Translations under genes and position numbers: made by a program
Source: Nymphaea colorata
Lineage: Eukaryota; Streptophyta; Magnoliopsida; Nymphaeales; Nymphaeaceae
NCBI RefSeq assembly: GCF_008831285.2
Contig: NC_045138.2
Coordinates: 9,889,205-9,953,204 of the forward strand
Direction of reading: 5' to 3'
Length of the DNA stretch: 64,000 bases
Notes under the pieces: model-generated
Database searches by the model: none
What the model was told of the DNA's origin: nothing
What the model saw: only the letters and a program-made list of their open reading frames with translations
In this document: positions 51,790-63,330 of the stretch, one piece after another
How positions within the stretch are numbered: position 1 is the stretch's first letter
Layout: every line of letters starts with the position of its first letter

Positions 51790-53839
51790 GTGAGTGATTG
51801 ATACTCTTTCTTCCAAGGAAGATTGCTTATTTGTTGATTTTGTTATCCAAAATCTATTTTTCAGACATGGAAGTTTCTTTGATCTTCTTGCTGACCTTCC
51901 CATTCTTCTTATTCTGCATTCCTGGTTCTGAAAAAAACTTCGGTGATCATTTGAAGTTAATATTACGCTTGGGATTCCACAATTGAGTGGTATTGTGCAT
52001 TTTTGGTGTGTCACATAGTTCACATTATAGTCTATATTGATTGGCAAAAAATTTTAATTTGTTACGTGCATTTCCTGTTCTACTTTCTTCTGTGGTTCTT
52101 GTGGGTTGTCCGAGATGTTAAATGCAGTAGAAACATGGCATGCAACTTATGTGTTGGACACAGAGATTCGTGTGATTATCTTTTGCAATCGGTGGAAACA
52201 TATTCGTTTCCTTCTTCTACAAATAGCTGTATTACTGATGTCCGTTATGATGGGCTAATCGTAGACACAATGTGATTCTTGCTACTGATGCTAGCTGTTG
52301 GCATGCAAAAGAGGTTCTGAGTACCTCTTGTTACTACTATTTCTGTTAAGATGCCAACTTCTAGGGCGCCAAGAAGTGGGTGTTTTTGATATATTTTTCA
52401 ATTTTACGTGGGTATGTGTGAACAAGAGGCTTTCAGTGGTTTAAAATTATTTTTTGAGAGGATTAAAAAAGGTTCTATTAACAGATGTAGTTGAATTTAA
52501 ATTGACATTTTGACTTGAAGGCTCTGTAGCTATCGTCATTCAGTTTAGGTAGCATGTGTTATTAGTCCTTTGTGCCAAATGGCAACATATATAAAGTTCA
52601 TATTGTTAGATGAGAAGGGTGTTCAAAACATGTTCGCATGTTAGATAGAGATACAAGCACTTGACATGTAGCAACAGGCTAAATGAGGAAGGGGTTTAAA
52701 GTTTTAAACTTTAAAAACATTGTGATGTTTCATGTTGCATTAGAGCTACAAGTATTGGACATGCAGCGAGGGCATAATCTTTGCATCATTAGTCAAAAAC
52801 AAAAAATGAGGAGATAAAAAGTCAATAGTTGTAAAGTGTTCTAAGATTACGACAGAAGGATGGATATGAAGGAACCTTGTTTATTTAAGTAAAAGGCAGT
52901 AGGAAGATGCTGCGTTGTCAACCTATGTGACTAGTTGGTGAGCAGCAGACTGGTCCATGACCTTCTGGTCAGTTGTCCTATGATTCTGGACTAGTAAACT
53001 GGCTAGGTCTGTAGGTCAGCTAACCATTCACTGATTTGCATGTTTTTTTTGGCCAGTACAATGTTTTTTTTGTTTTGCCTTTTTGTTATCATGTCTATGT
53101 GTGTATAGAGCGCAAACTTTAAGTTTCACCTGTTTTTAACTAGCTAACTTGCATTTGGGCTGCCATATTCACATCCTAACTAGCTGGCTACTGTAGATAC
53201 TTGGCAACTGACTTGTTCATTTATCTACGTTTGTTATTAACTTGTCAACTTAATCAAACCACCGTTTGTATTGCTATTCAATACCTCTGAAGTCATGATA
53301 GATGAGTGTATTCAAGTACCATCCTGCTGTATGAAACGGTTACTGCCATTGAGCATTCAAATCCTTATCAGTTCTCCCCCAAATAGAAACATATTTACTT
53401 TCATCATCACTATTTTTTCTTAGTTGAATAAAAATGTAATTTCACATTAATGCTTGTTTTAGTTTGATGCTATTTTATTAACGAATATAAAATAAATTAT
53501 ATACCTCAATGATTTTAAGTGTGTGCCATAAATAACCATTATCACTCTGACCAATAGATATGCTGCATTATGTCATATTGCAAATGGATCATAAAATTTT
53601 TTATTAATTAAAAAAAAGTAAAATTTAAAAATTAAAGAATAAAAAAATAAGAAAAAATTTGTTCTCTATAAAAAAACATGTCAATTGTCACACATAAGTG
53701 TATGCTTAAAGCAATGAACATTCATCAATTGAACATCATAATCATAATATCATAAGCTATAACACATCATAAACTAAGTTTAAACTTTAAAGTGTTATAT
53801 ATCTTAAGATGAAATTATTCAATGCAAAAAAAAAAGAAA
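51790..53839 (+). other. Start of intron 2 of the RRM gene; no exon found
   Basis: A canonical GTGAGT donor at 51790. The A+T-rich sequence that follows has no Tyr/Pro/Gly-rich frame that could be exon 3. About 53580-53830 shares words (TTCTCTATAAAAAAACATG, AATGAACATTCAT, TTTAAACTTTAAAGT) with the MITE at 55605-56132 on the other strand and with the right end of the window. Confidence 0.6.
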
Positions 53840-56520
53840 AACATCATTCTTCATCTTCATTCTCATCTTCATCCTGATTCTCATCTCATTATGGTTTCCA
53901 TCATCTTTTTCAAATTCAATATCCTTGCAGATGTGTACAGGCTTCCTTTCATCATCCTTTTCTCCCAAAACATTTAACTAATCTAGATTTTTCTCTTCAA
54001 ATATGGCAGCCAGTTGTTCATCAAACCATGAATTTAACATGTCAAAGTTTTCCATACTCATAGCGATCAATTTAAGATATTACTCTTTGTTGCCGATGTT
54101 TTCTAGTAAAATTTGTCAAATATATTGTAAAGCAAGTGCATATAACTTATAAAATAATCTATATTAGCTTATTCCCTTTGCCTCAACCTGTATGTTATAT
54201 TGAACATAAACAAGGTTATTCAACCTTTTATATTTCAGCCTATTTCTCTTCTTACTATGGATATGTTGGAAAATGCTCCAATTTCTTTCATGTTTACTAA
54301 CATTGTACAATAGATTGAGGATTTTATTTACATAATTTCGAAGTGTTGGATGTCACTCTTATCCACCAATTATCTAAACACAATTTAAAATTTTAAATAT
54401 CATGAGAAACAACAAATAAATGGTTAAGTTCTATTTATAAAAGATAACTTGAAATTTTCTGTGTAATAGTTGGACATATACTCGTCCTATTTCGGATGGT
54501 TGTATTTCTTACTATGCCACCTATATGATTATCATATATTTCCGTCTTATAGATACCCGGCAACTTAAGTTTCATGACTAATACTTTAATATAGTCCAAG
54601 CAACCATGCATGAACAATTCTATTTGTCCTTTTTAAATGTGCTCAAATATCTTAAGGCAGGATTTATATAATAGGCCCTTGCATGAAGGGGTTGATGCAG
54701 CTGGTCAATCTACCTCTGATATATAATGTTCACTTCTAAGGTCCACCCTAGCAGGCATAACTTTCTTTTTTCCTTCGTGTTCTCTCTGATAGCTATTTTT
54801 GCTTTATCCATAGCTTCATAGAGGCACTCCGTGGCATACTTTCACTATCATCTAACCTGAGAACTTTGACCACTGATATTCAATAACTTCACACATGATT
54901 CCTAAAATTCATTATTGAATATAGTATCCACAACCACAACTGCACAAGACTTTCTTTTATGGGCATGTGAATACACCCATTCATTACTCAAAGGATTCCT
55001 TTGCTTGACCATACTCTGGATAGTTAAAAGATTTGTAGCAAATTTAGTTTGTGCAGGCTGGATCAACTTAACTCCATATGTAAATTTTTTGATGAAAGCC
55101 AATACATAAGAATGATTGTAAAATTTTTTTACATCTCTTGACATTGTTCAGCAGTTGATTTCATCTCATACATGTCGCCAAAATCTTCAAGCATGAGACT
55201 CACAAAATTGAGTAGCATATGGAGTCTAACATAGTGACTTGTAATACACAACCAATAACTTATCTGCAACTTTATAATTTGCTGTGTTAATTGTAATAAA
55301 CTGCATGATATTTTCAACCCCAACTTCTCTTACGACATCATTGAAGGCACCATGCAAAACTTCACAAATCTTGGGACTGTTTAACAGACTAACGGAGTGT
55401 ACACAAAAAAGTTTATCAGTGTTCTTGACCATATATTAGTATGCATCTATCATAATGCCATGCTCTGTTTCTCTCTATCTCACTCTCCATCATGACAATG
55501 TGACTTTATTTTTTTAACTATTGCATCAAATTTTTTTCCTTTGAGCTGATGATATGAAGATCTGTAGGACCTATAGAAAGAATAGCATATGCCATAGTCT
55601 AACCCAGTGTTATACGTATCGTACGATATGGGGCCGTATCGTACGATATGTATTGTCACGTTTCAAAAATGCGATATGATACACCACTTGTATCGTAAAC
55701 AGGTGGTGTATCGTGCTTGTATCGCATGTACCATACGATACAGCACCGTATCGTACGATACAGTTACAATACAGTTACGATATGTTACGATACAATTATG
55801 ATACAGTTACGATGTGTTATGTACTTATGTTCCTTCTTGTGCTTTCTTGATTGATATTGACATATTGTTATGAATGTTGATGTTTATGAATAATGAAGTA
55901 AGGAACCGTAACTTTATAGCAATAATACTTCTGTCATTCTTGAAAACATGTTTTTTTATGAAGAACATATTATTCTTGATTTATACTGATTTATGATTTT
56001 TTCGGATTTTTTTCTATTTTTTGATTTTTTTTTTTTAAATACAATACAGTTACGACACATTATGATATTTTATGATACAACGTATCTTAAAGCCAGGCCG
56101 ATACGGCTTACGATACAATTTTTACAACATTGGTCTAACCAAAAGAATTGAATACATTGAAAGGAATGGATGTCATAAAACCATTTCTTGTTCCGTTATT
56201 CAGTTGAATCATGTTTTTTAAGGTCAAAACAGAATGTTAGACTGAGAACTTGAAGCAGTATGAGAAGAGAAGAACTTCTGATTTGTCCAAAAGCACTCAA
56301 CCTGCCGCTAGGTGCTCTATTATTGGACCCGCCACCTGGTGTACCTCTTCTCTTTCTGGTAGAAGAATTACCTCTTGCATGTGTGACCTCTCTTCCTTTT
56401 GCTTTCTGGTTGGCCACATCTGATCTTAAATTAGCATCAAGACCATAGTTGTCAGAAAATGTTGACTGAATGACTGCATTTTCTCTACTACTTGTGTACA
56501 AAGCCACATTCTCATGCATC
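53840..56520 (-). mobile_element. hAT-superfamily transposase relic (DUF659 / hAT dimerisation type)
   Basis: On the minus strand, an N-terminal part at 56519-56196 starts MHENVALYTSS, as after a BED zinc finger, and has a basic, Gly/Ser-rich linker. The central DUF659-like region is in three frames: 55432-55226 (FNDVVREVGVENIMQFITIN), 55323-55129 (SLMLEDFGDMYEM) and 55144-54902 (FYNHSYVLAFIKKFTYG, ...KFATNLLTIQSMV). A C-terminal dimerisation stretch at 54291-54183 reads NWSIFQHIHSKKRNRL then NNLVYVQYN. An acidic tail is near 53900. This order is that of plant hAT transposases. It is interrupted by stops and by a nested MITE. Terminal inverted repeats were not found. Confidence 0.82.
55605..56132. 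mobile_element. Nested 528-bp hAT-type MITE rich in GTATCG palindromes
   Basis: A perfect 8-bp duplication GTCTAACC flanks it (55597-55604 and 56133-56140). The ends CAGTGTTAT... and ...ACAACATTG are imperfect inverted repeats (CAGTGTTAT versus CAATGTTGT), followed on both sides by GTATCG words. The palindrome TATCGTACGATA occurs at 55617-55628, 55637-55648 and 55749-55760. A hairpin built on GATACACCAC/GTGGTGTATC spans 55669-55727. There is no coding capacity. The 8-bp duplication points to hAT-type mobilisation. Confidence 0.75.
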
Positions 56521-57490
56521 CTAGCTAGATGGTCTTTAGCTGAAGGATCCTTGCTGATAAATCTTTTCTATAATAGTAGTAAATGATTTTTAACCCATCG
56601 TTTGGAGCCATGACTTCACAAAACAATAGAAATCTATAGCAATATTTACAGAAAATAAAAATCTATGGTAATCTTTACAAAACAATAGAAATCTTATGGT
56701 GGAAACAAGAGATGTTATATGATGAGAGATTTTATGCCTTTTCTGTGGAAAAGTCGTAAACCACCTCTTTCTTCAACCATAAATTCCATCTTTCGTGCAC
56801 AAATCTTTCTCCAGATCGACCTTTTCGCTCTCCAACTGGCAATAGCTCCCCTTCACTCAACTCTCAAGAGTGTAGAAGTGAGAGGAGGGAGTTCTAAAAC
56901 CTAACTCAAAAAAAGGGGCCTTGGATCATTTTTTGCGTCTGTTGACCCCTCCATATGACACAATACATAATATGCATCTAGATACAAGAGTGTAAGATAA
57001 AGGTCTTCTTGACTGTTATGATCTGTATCATATGATGCAGTAGATAATTGTTCTTTTGCACAATTTATGCTCTTATAAATATAATTATACAACCCATTGC
57101 TGGTTTTTCATCACTGTCTGCCATTAGAAGCACTTCAATCAAAGAATCATTCTGAGTAGGGCATCCTTCACACCCTCCTGAAATGACACACCCAAAGTTG
57201 TTCTTTCACATGTCTTGCATTGAAGGGCATTGCTAATTTCTGCTTGGTCTACTATTTTGGAAAAATATAGATCTCAATCATGGTTAGATGAATAGATACT
57301 GTCAAGTGTTAAGCATCTAGTGCCAGATCTTGTCACTCGCTTTCTCTAAGTCCATGCTCTCATCATTTGCAAGGCTTGGCCATGATTATATATAAATCTC
57401 ACCAGCTTCTTTGCCTTTTTAGATATATTTTTCAAACGGTTCAGTTCGCCTGGATCCTGTAACATTAAGTTTACAGAACATCTAACACAA
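56521..57490. other. Intronic or intergenic, no recognised gene
   Basis: Short frames only. It may contain the worn 5' part of the hAT element (minus strand), but no zinc-finger cysteine pattern could be fixed. Confidence 0.4.
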
Positions 57491-57495
57491 GGAGT

Positions 57496-57901
57496 TGTGA
57501 AAAGTGACTATAACAGTCACAAAGAATACATATAATACCAAAAAGGCACTAAGGCCAAGTGAAGAAGAGTAATACTCATTCAATAAACAATATAAAGGCT
57601 GTAAAACACAGCTTATCCTTTACAAAGACTGTTACAAGGATATTTATAAGAGAGAATAAGAAGAGATGAGCTAAACTAGCCGTTGGGCTAGTTCCAACAG
57701 CTCTTAATAGAGCTGTTGGAACTGCCAACGGCTAGTTTGGCAGAAATAATAAAAAAATCAAAAATAAAAAATAAAAAATAAAGAGAAAAGAAAGAAATAA
57801 ACTAAATCCTAAACTAATTCCTAACTAATCCTAAACTAGCTCTTAACTAAGATAATACCTAATTAAGAGATAACAACAATAAGAAATCATATTTCTTAAC
57901 A
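57496..57901 (-). repeat. 3' LTR of copia-3 (406 bp) with hairpin
   Basis: On the plus strand it runs from TGTGAAAAGTG to TTCTTAACA. It contains the inverted repeat at 57673-57738 (arms AAACTAGCCGTTGG... and ...CCAACGGCTAGTTT with a TTAAT-like centre), which is absent from the partner LTR. Confidence 0.95.
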
Positions 57902-57914
57902 CCCCCCCTTAAAC

Positions 57915-60900
57915 TTACGGTGCTATCACCGAAAGTTTATCTAAAAGAAAGTTGAATCTGGGAGAACATAGAGGCTTTGTGAAGAAATCAGCCAGCTGGA
58001 ACTCGGAGGAGACATGGAAGTTTGATAGTCTTCTTCAAAAATTCTTCACGAACATAGTGACAGTCCATTTCTATATGCTTTGTTCGTTCATGGAATGTTT
58101 GATTCTTGGCAATGTAGATAGAACTCTTGTTGTCGCAGCATAAATCAGTGGGTTCTTCTATCTTTATTCCCATATCAAGGAGCATTTGGCGAAGCCAGAC
58201 AATTTCCATAGTTGTAGAAGCCATGGCTCGATATTCAGCTTCAGTAGAGGATAGTGAGACTTTCTGTTGCTTTTTGCATTTCCATGAGATGAGTGATTCT
58301 CCTAGAAAAACACAAAATCCAGTAGTTGAGTGTCTATCATTAGGATCTCCTCCCCAATCAGCATCAGTATAAGCAATCAAGTTCAAGGAGGAAGAGGAAG
58401 ACATAAATACTCCCTTGTTTATTGTTCCCTTAATATATCTGATGATACGAAGAACAGCTCCCATATGAACGGTTGATGGAGCATGTTGAAATTGACTCAC
58501 AGTATGAACTGCATGAGCAATGTCAGGCCGAGTGATGCTAAGGTACATCAAGGATCCCACAAGTTGTCGGTAAGGAGTGGGATTGGCAAGTGGAACTCCA
58601 TCATCAATCTTCATCTTGCTTCCTACTGCTTCAGGAGTTTCTGTGACCTTATCATCTGTTATGCCTGATTTAGCAATGATCTCTGCAGCAAACTTAGTTT
58701 GTGACAAAAAATATCCTCTAGTAGAATATGCAACCTCAATACCCAAGAAGTACGTTAGAAAACCTAAATCTTTCATTTCAAAAGTTTCTTGTAGTAATTT
58801 CTTACATTCTCTAATACCTTCCTTATCACTACCTGTAATGATCATATCATCAACATACAGTAGAAGAATTATGATACCTGCAGTAGTATACTTAACAAAC
58901 AAGGCAGTGTCAGTTAAGCAAGAATGAAACCCATAATCAGAAATAACAGAATTAAAACGGTCAAACCAAGCTTTAGGAGCTTGTTTGAGGCCATAAAGAG
59001 CCTTCTTAAGTCTAAGAACTTTCCTTTGAGGAACAGACAACCCTGGTGGTACTTCCATATAAACCTCTTCCATAAGATCCTCATTTAAAAAGGCATTTTT
59101 AACATCTATTTGATAGATATTCCAATTTTTAACAGATGCTAAAGCAATAAGGGTCCTAACAGTAGTCATTCTAGCTAGAGGGGCAAAGGTTTCCTCATAG
59201 TCAATACCATATTCTTGAGTGTAACCTTTGGCAACAAGCCTTGCTTTATACCTTTCTAGGGATCCATCACTTTTAGTTTTCACCTTGTATACCCACTTGC
59301 ATCCAATTGTCTTTTTCCCTATAGGTAAATCTTGTATTTCCCAAGTTTGGGCTTTTCTCAAGGCATCCAATTCTTCTAACATGACATTCTTCCACTCAAT
59401 ATATTTGGATGCTTCATTAAAAGTAGAAGGTTCAAAGTGAGAGTGGATGACATTAATTCTAGCTCTATGAGATGGAGTAAAAGTTTCATAAGACACAAAC
59501 CTATTGGGTTGTCTTACATTTCTAGTGGATCTCCTAAGGTTTTCTCCACTTTGAGTTGGTTGGAGATCAATGGTCTCATGATGTTCTTCTTCACCAACTT
59601 CTTGTTGCCGGTTTCTTCTATGATAAGTGATTATATCCTTGGCCATTCTACTATCATTACCACCAGTGTTGCTATCATCACCATCATGCATTTCATCATC
59701 ACATTGAGAAAAGAACTTAAATAAAAAGGAATAATCATTATTGTGTTGTGACTCCCCACAATTTTTAAAACCACTTTCATCTTCACAAAACCTTACATTC
59801 CTTGAGACAATGATCTTGTTTTTAATTGAGTCATAACATTTGTAGCATTTTTGGGTTTCAGAATAACCAATAAAAGCACATTCAATAACTTTTGAACTTA
59901 GCTTATCAGCCTTGTCATTAAGAACAAAACATTTGCATCCAAAAATACGAAGTCTATTGAAATTGGGTTCATACTTGAATAATTTTTCAAACGAAGTGGT
60001 ATTATGTAAAACTTTTGAAGGCATTCTGTTTATAAGATAAACAGAGGCAAGTGCGGTTTCAGCCCAAAAGTTTTTAGGCACATTTTTGGAAATAAGAAGG
60101 GTTCTTGTTGTTTCAATTATGTGCCTATGTTTTCTTTCTGAAAGTCCATTTTGTTGAGGTGTTCTTGGACAAGATTTTTGATGGACTATCCCATAGTTTT
60201 TCAAATATCTTTCGAACTCATTTGAAATGTATTCACCTCCGGAATCAGTCCTTAAAATTTTTAATTTAGCATTGAATTGTGTTTGTACTAACATGTGAAA
60301 ATTTTTGAATATCTCAAAAACTTCGGATTTATTTTTTAGGAAATATATCCAACAATACCTAGTGAAGTCATCAACAAAGATCACATAATATGATAGCCCT
60401 CCTTTTGACATGATAGGAGAGGGTCCCAATACATCGGAATGAACAGGCTCAAAAGGCAAAGAAGAGAAGAAGTTCCTTTCTCCAAAAGATAAAGATTTCA
60501 TTTTTCCATGTATACAATCATTACATTTAAAATTTTCAATACAAATATTCTTGGTAGGGTTCATCATAGACAATTTTCTAACATTTGGATGACCTAATCT
60601 TTGGTGCCAAACATTGATGTCCACATTTTCAACATAGTGACAAAACTTTTCTTTGGGGATGCATAAATTGTCCATGTAGTAAAGGTCCCCTTTTCTAAAA
60701 CCTCCCCCAATCAATCTCTCGGTTTGGTGATCCTGCACCAAACATTTATTTGATGAGAAAACAACATCAAATCCAAGATCTGAGATTTGTGACACAGAAA
60801 GTAAGTTAAGATTAAGTTTAGGAACATAACTAACTTTTGGAACAAAAATTTTTTGTTTTCCAAATTCTTTTTCAAAATTCCCAATCCCTTTAACACTTAA

Positions 60901-62202
60901 AGAAGTTCCATCGGCGGTAACAACATTTGATTCTTTTCTTGTTCTTTCAAATTTGGTCAAAGATGATATATTTGGTGTCATATGAAAAGATGCACCAGAA
61001 TCTAAAAGCCAAGAAAACATACCAGGAGTGTTGGAGATGGATGCCGTTGTTGCTAGTGCTCCGGAATTTGACTCCTTGATCATGGGTTGAAGGGCTGTCA
61101 TGATTTGATTCAACGTTGTGGATATAGATGATAGATCACATCCTTCATTTGTGACATTTGCGGCCTTTCTTTGATCAAATTGTCTAATGTTGTAATGTCC
61201 ACCTTGAGGATATGAAATTCCCCGGTTGTGTTGCCCTCCTTGTGGATATGAAGTTCCTCCTTTGAGAAAATTTCCTCCAAGATTCCGCGATTGTCCTTCA
61301 TTGTTGTTCAACTTTGGGCAACTAGGTCTTATGTGACCCGGTTCATGACAAAAGTGGCAAATAACTTTATATTCTCTTCTAATTTTATTCTTAAAGTGAG
61401 GAGGTCTAAAAGACTTGATGTTGTTTGCAGGTCTAGAGGCGGCTAAGGCTCTTTCTTCTTCTTGTTTTGAGACAAGAACACTATCTTTATCCATTTCTTT
61501 GGATAGTTTCATTCTAGTTTCCTCTCCACTTAGCTTTGTAAGAAGTTCATGAATGAGTGGAGGAGAGGATGAATAAAGAAGGGCTGACCTTATTTGTTCA
61601 AATTCGAGCCGTAGCCCTTGAAGGAATTGAAAAAACCGAAATTCATCTATTTCATTTCTTCTAATCTCATGGCATTTGCAGTCCAACCCTAGTTCGGGAC
61701 TTAGTTGATCTAACTCATTCCATACACTAGAGATTTCCATGAAAATTTCTCTAACATTTTTCTCTCCTTGCTTGATACTTTGGGCCTTTTGAATCAAAAG
61801 ATACTTTCGGGCCATATCTTTTTGGGTGAACATTCCCTTAAGATATTCCCAAACTTCACTAGCCTTTTCATAATACATAAGATTTTGGGCAATTCTAGGT
61901 TCAATACTTCCATAAATCCATTCTTTAATCCTAGAATTTTTAGCTTCCCAATCGTCTAATTTTTTGTAATATTCATTCATAGCATTTTGTTTTTCCACTC
62001 CATCTAGTTGTTTTTCAATCCCATTTTCTATTTTGGTCAACTTGAGAGTGGGAGGGATAGACGTACCTCTTATGAAGCCCCATAAATATTTTCCTTTGAT
62101 ATGCATTTCCAAACATTTTTCCCATAGTGTATAATTGGTTCCGTCAAGCTTGTATGGAGCATAATAGCTTCCTCATTCAATTGAAACTTTGGAGTCTTCC
62201 AT
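57915..62202 (-). pseudogene. Copia-3 gag-pol polyprotein, two disabling changes
   Basis: The original start is the ATG at 62202-62200 (MEDSKVSIE), followed by a TGA at 62175-62173. After it the same frame reads YKLDGTNYTLWEK and stays open for 1,374 codons from the Met at 62112 to 57988. Domains by residue from that Met: zinc knuckle CHFCHEPGHIRPSC about 252; protease LLDSGASFHM about 368; integrase HSDVLGPSP and VDDFTRYCWIYF about 555-575; RT YKARLVAKGYTQEYGIDYEE about 1000, with YVDDMII about 1086; RNase H DADWGGDPNDRHSTTG about 1249. Near 58018 a one-base change shifts the frame: HVSSEFQLADFFTKPL continues in another frame to a stop at 57917-57915. Products would copy and integrate the element; these two lesions probably make this copy non-autonomous. 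Confidence 0.93.
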
Positions 62203-62412
62203 GAGAGCAATACTTGAAACAATAATCTCCAAGGAAGTCAAGAAAAAACTCTTCTAGAAATTTCACCAAACAGTTGGTGAGCAACCGCAGCAAAAAGGCC
62301 TTCAAGAAATTATATCCTCCAGCAAAGAATCTCTTCAATCAAACCAACAACATAAAATCTCAGCAGCAGCCTTTAACAAGCTTTGAGAATCAGCCCAATG
62401 GCTCTGATACCA

Positions 62413-62726
62413 TGTGAAAAGTGACTATAACAGTCACAAAGAATACATATAATACCAAAAAGGCACTAAGGCCAAGTGAAGAAGAGTAATACTCATTCAA
62501 TAAACAATATAAAGGCTGTAAAACACAGCTTATCCTTTACAAAGACTGTTACATGGATATTTATAAGAGAGTAATAAAAAAATAAATAATAAAAAATAAA
62601 AAATAAAGAGAAAAGAAAGAAATAAACTAAATCCTAAACTAATTCCTAACTAATCCTAAACTAGCTCTTAACTAAGATAATACCTAATTAAGAGATAACA
62701 ACAATAAGAAATCATATTTCTTAACA
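62413..62726 (-). repeat. 5' LTR of copia-3 (314 bp), hairpin deleted
   Basis: Matches the other LTR with very few base changes but lacks 92 bases, including the whole hairpin. The gap lies between GAGAG and TAATAAAAAAAT. It is next to the primer binding site, so it is the promoter-bearing 5' LTR. Confidence 0.95.
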
Positions 62727-62731
62727 GGAGT

Positions 62732-63293
62732 CTGCTATAGATGTTATTTCTTTGTTGATTACAATTTCCCTACACTAACAAAGTGGAAGCACTATTCATA
62801 GTAACTTGGAGAATACTTGTTTTGCCTGCTTGTTCATCAATTTCTTTCATCTAGTATCTTAAAAGTTAAATTAAATGTGCATCTTTTGCTTGTCTAGATG
62901 CATCGTCCGATTTCAAAATATTGTCCCTAGTGGAAAATGAACTAAAAAATTTATGATCCTATTGTTCCATCTGTTACAAATCTAACATAATATGCTACAC
63001 ATATTTTGGATATTTCTGTACTCTGCCACAAACAAAAGTTGTTCTCTCACTTCATGATAAAAGGAGGCCTTGGATCCAGGTCCTAACCTACCTACTGCCT
63101 CAAACATTGTTTCAAACAGAAAAACCTAAGTTACACGGTGCGCTAGATTGGTCCTGGTACTCGCGTCGCTATGTGGGTATGCTGTACCGTTTGCATACAG
63201 CTATGGTAAGTTTCTTTTTTTTCTTTTTTTTCTCTCTTTCTAAATGTAAAGGAAAGAAAAAAGTGTGATGTAGTTCTTGAAAGAAAACAAAAA

Positions 63294-63330
<37 letters not shown>

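Larger units (their letters stand above)
57496..62726 (-). mobile_element. Young, nearly intact Ty1/copia element (copia-3)
   Basis: A perfect 5-bp duplication GGAGT flanks it (57491-57495 and 62727-62731). Its 5' LTR is 62413-62726 and its 3' LTR 57496-57901 in minus-strand terms. The primer site is at 62401-62412 (minus TGGTATCAGAGC, a perfect match to the initiator-Met site), and the polypurine tract at 57902-57910 reads AAGGGGGGG on the minus strand. The LTRs are almost identical apart from one 92-bp length difference, so the insertion is recent compared with its neighbours. It sits downstream of the RRM exons, in the opposite orientation. Confidence 0.96.

Noticed and set aside
58577-59724. 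Plus-strand frames of up to 116 codons opposite copia-3
   Set aside because: They are antisense shadows of the intact gag-pol frame.
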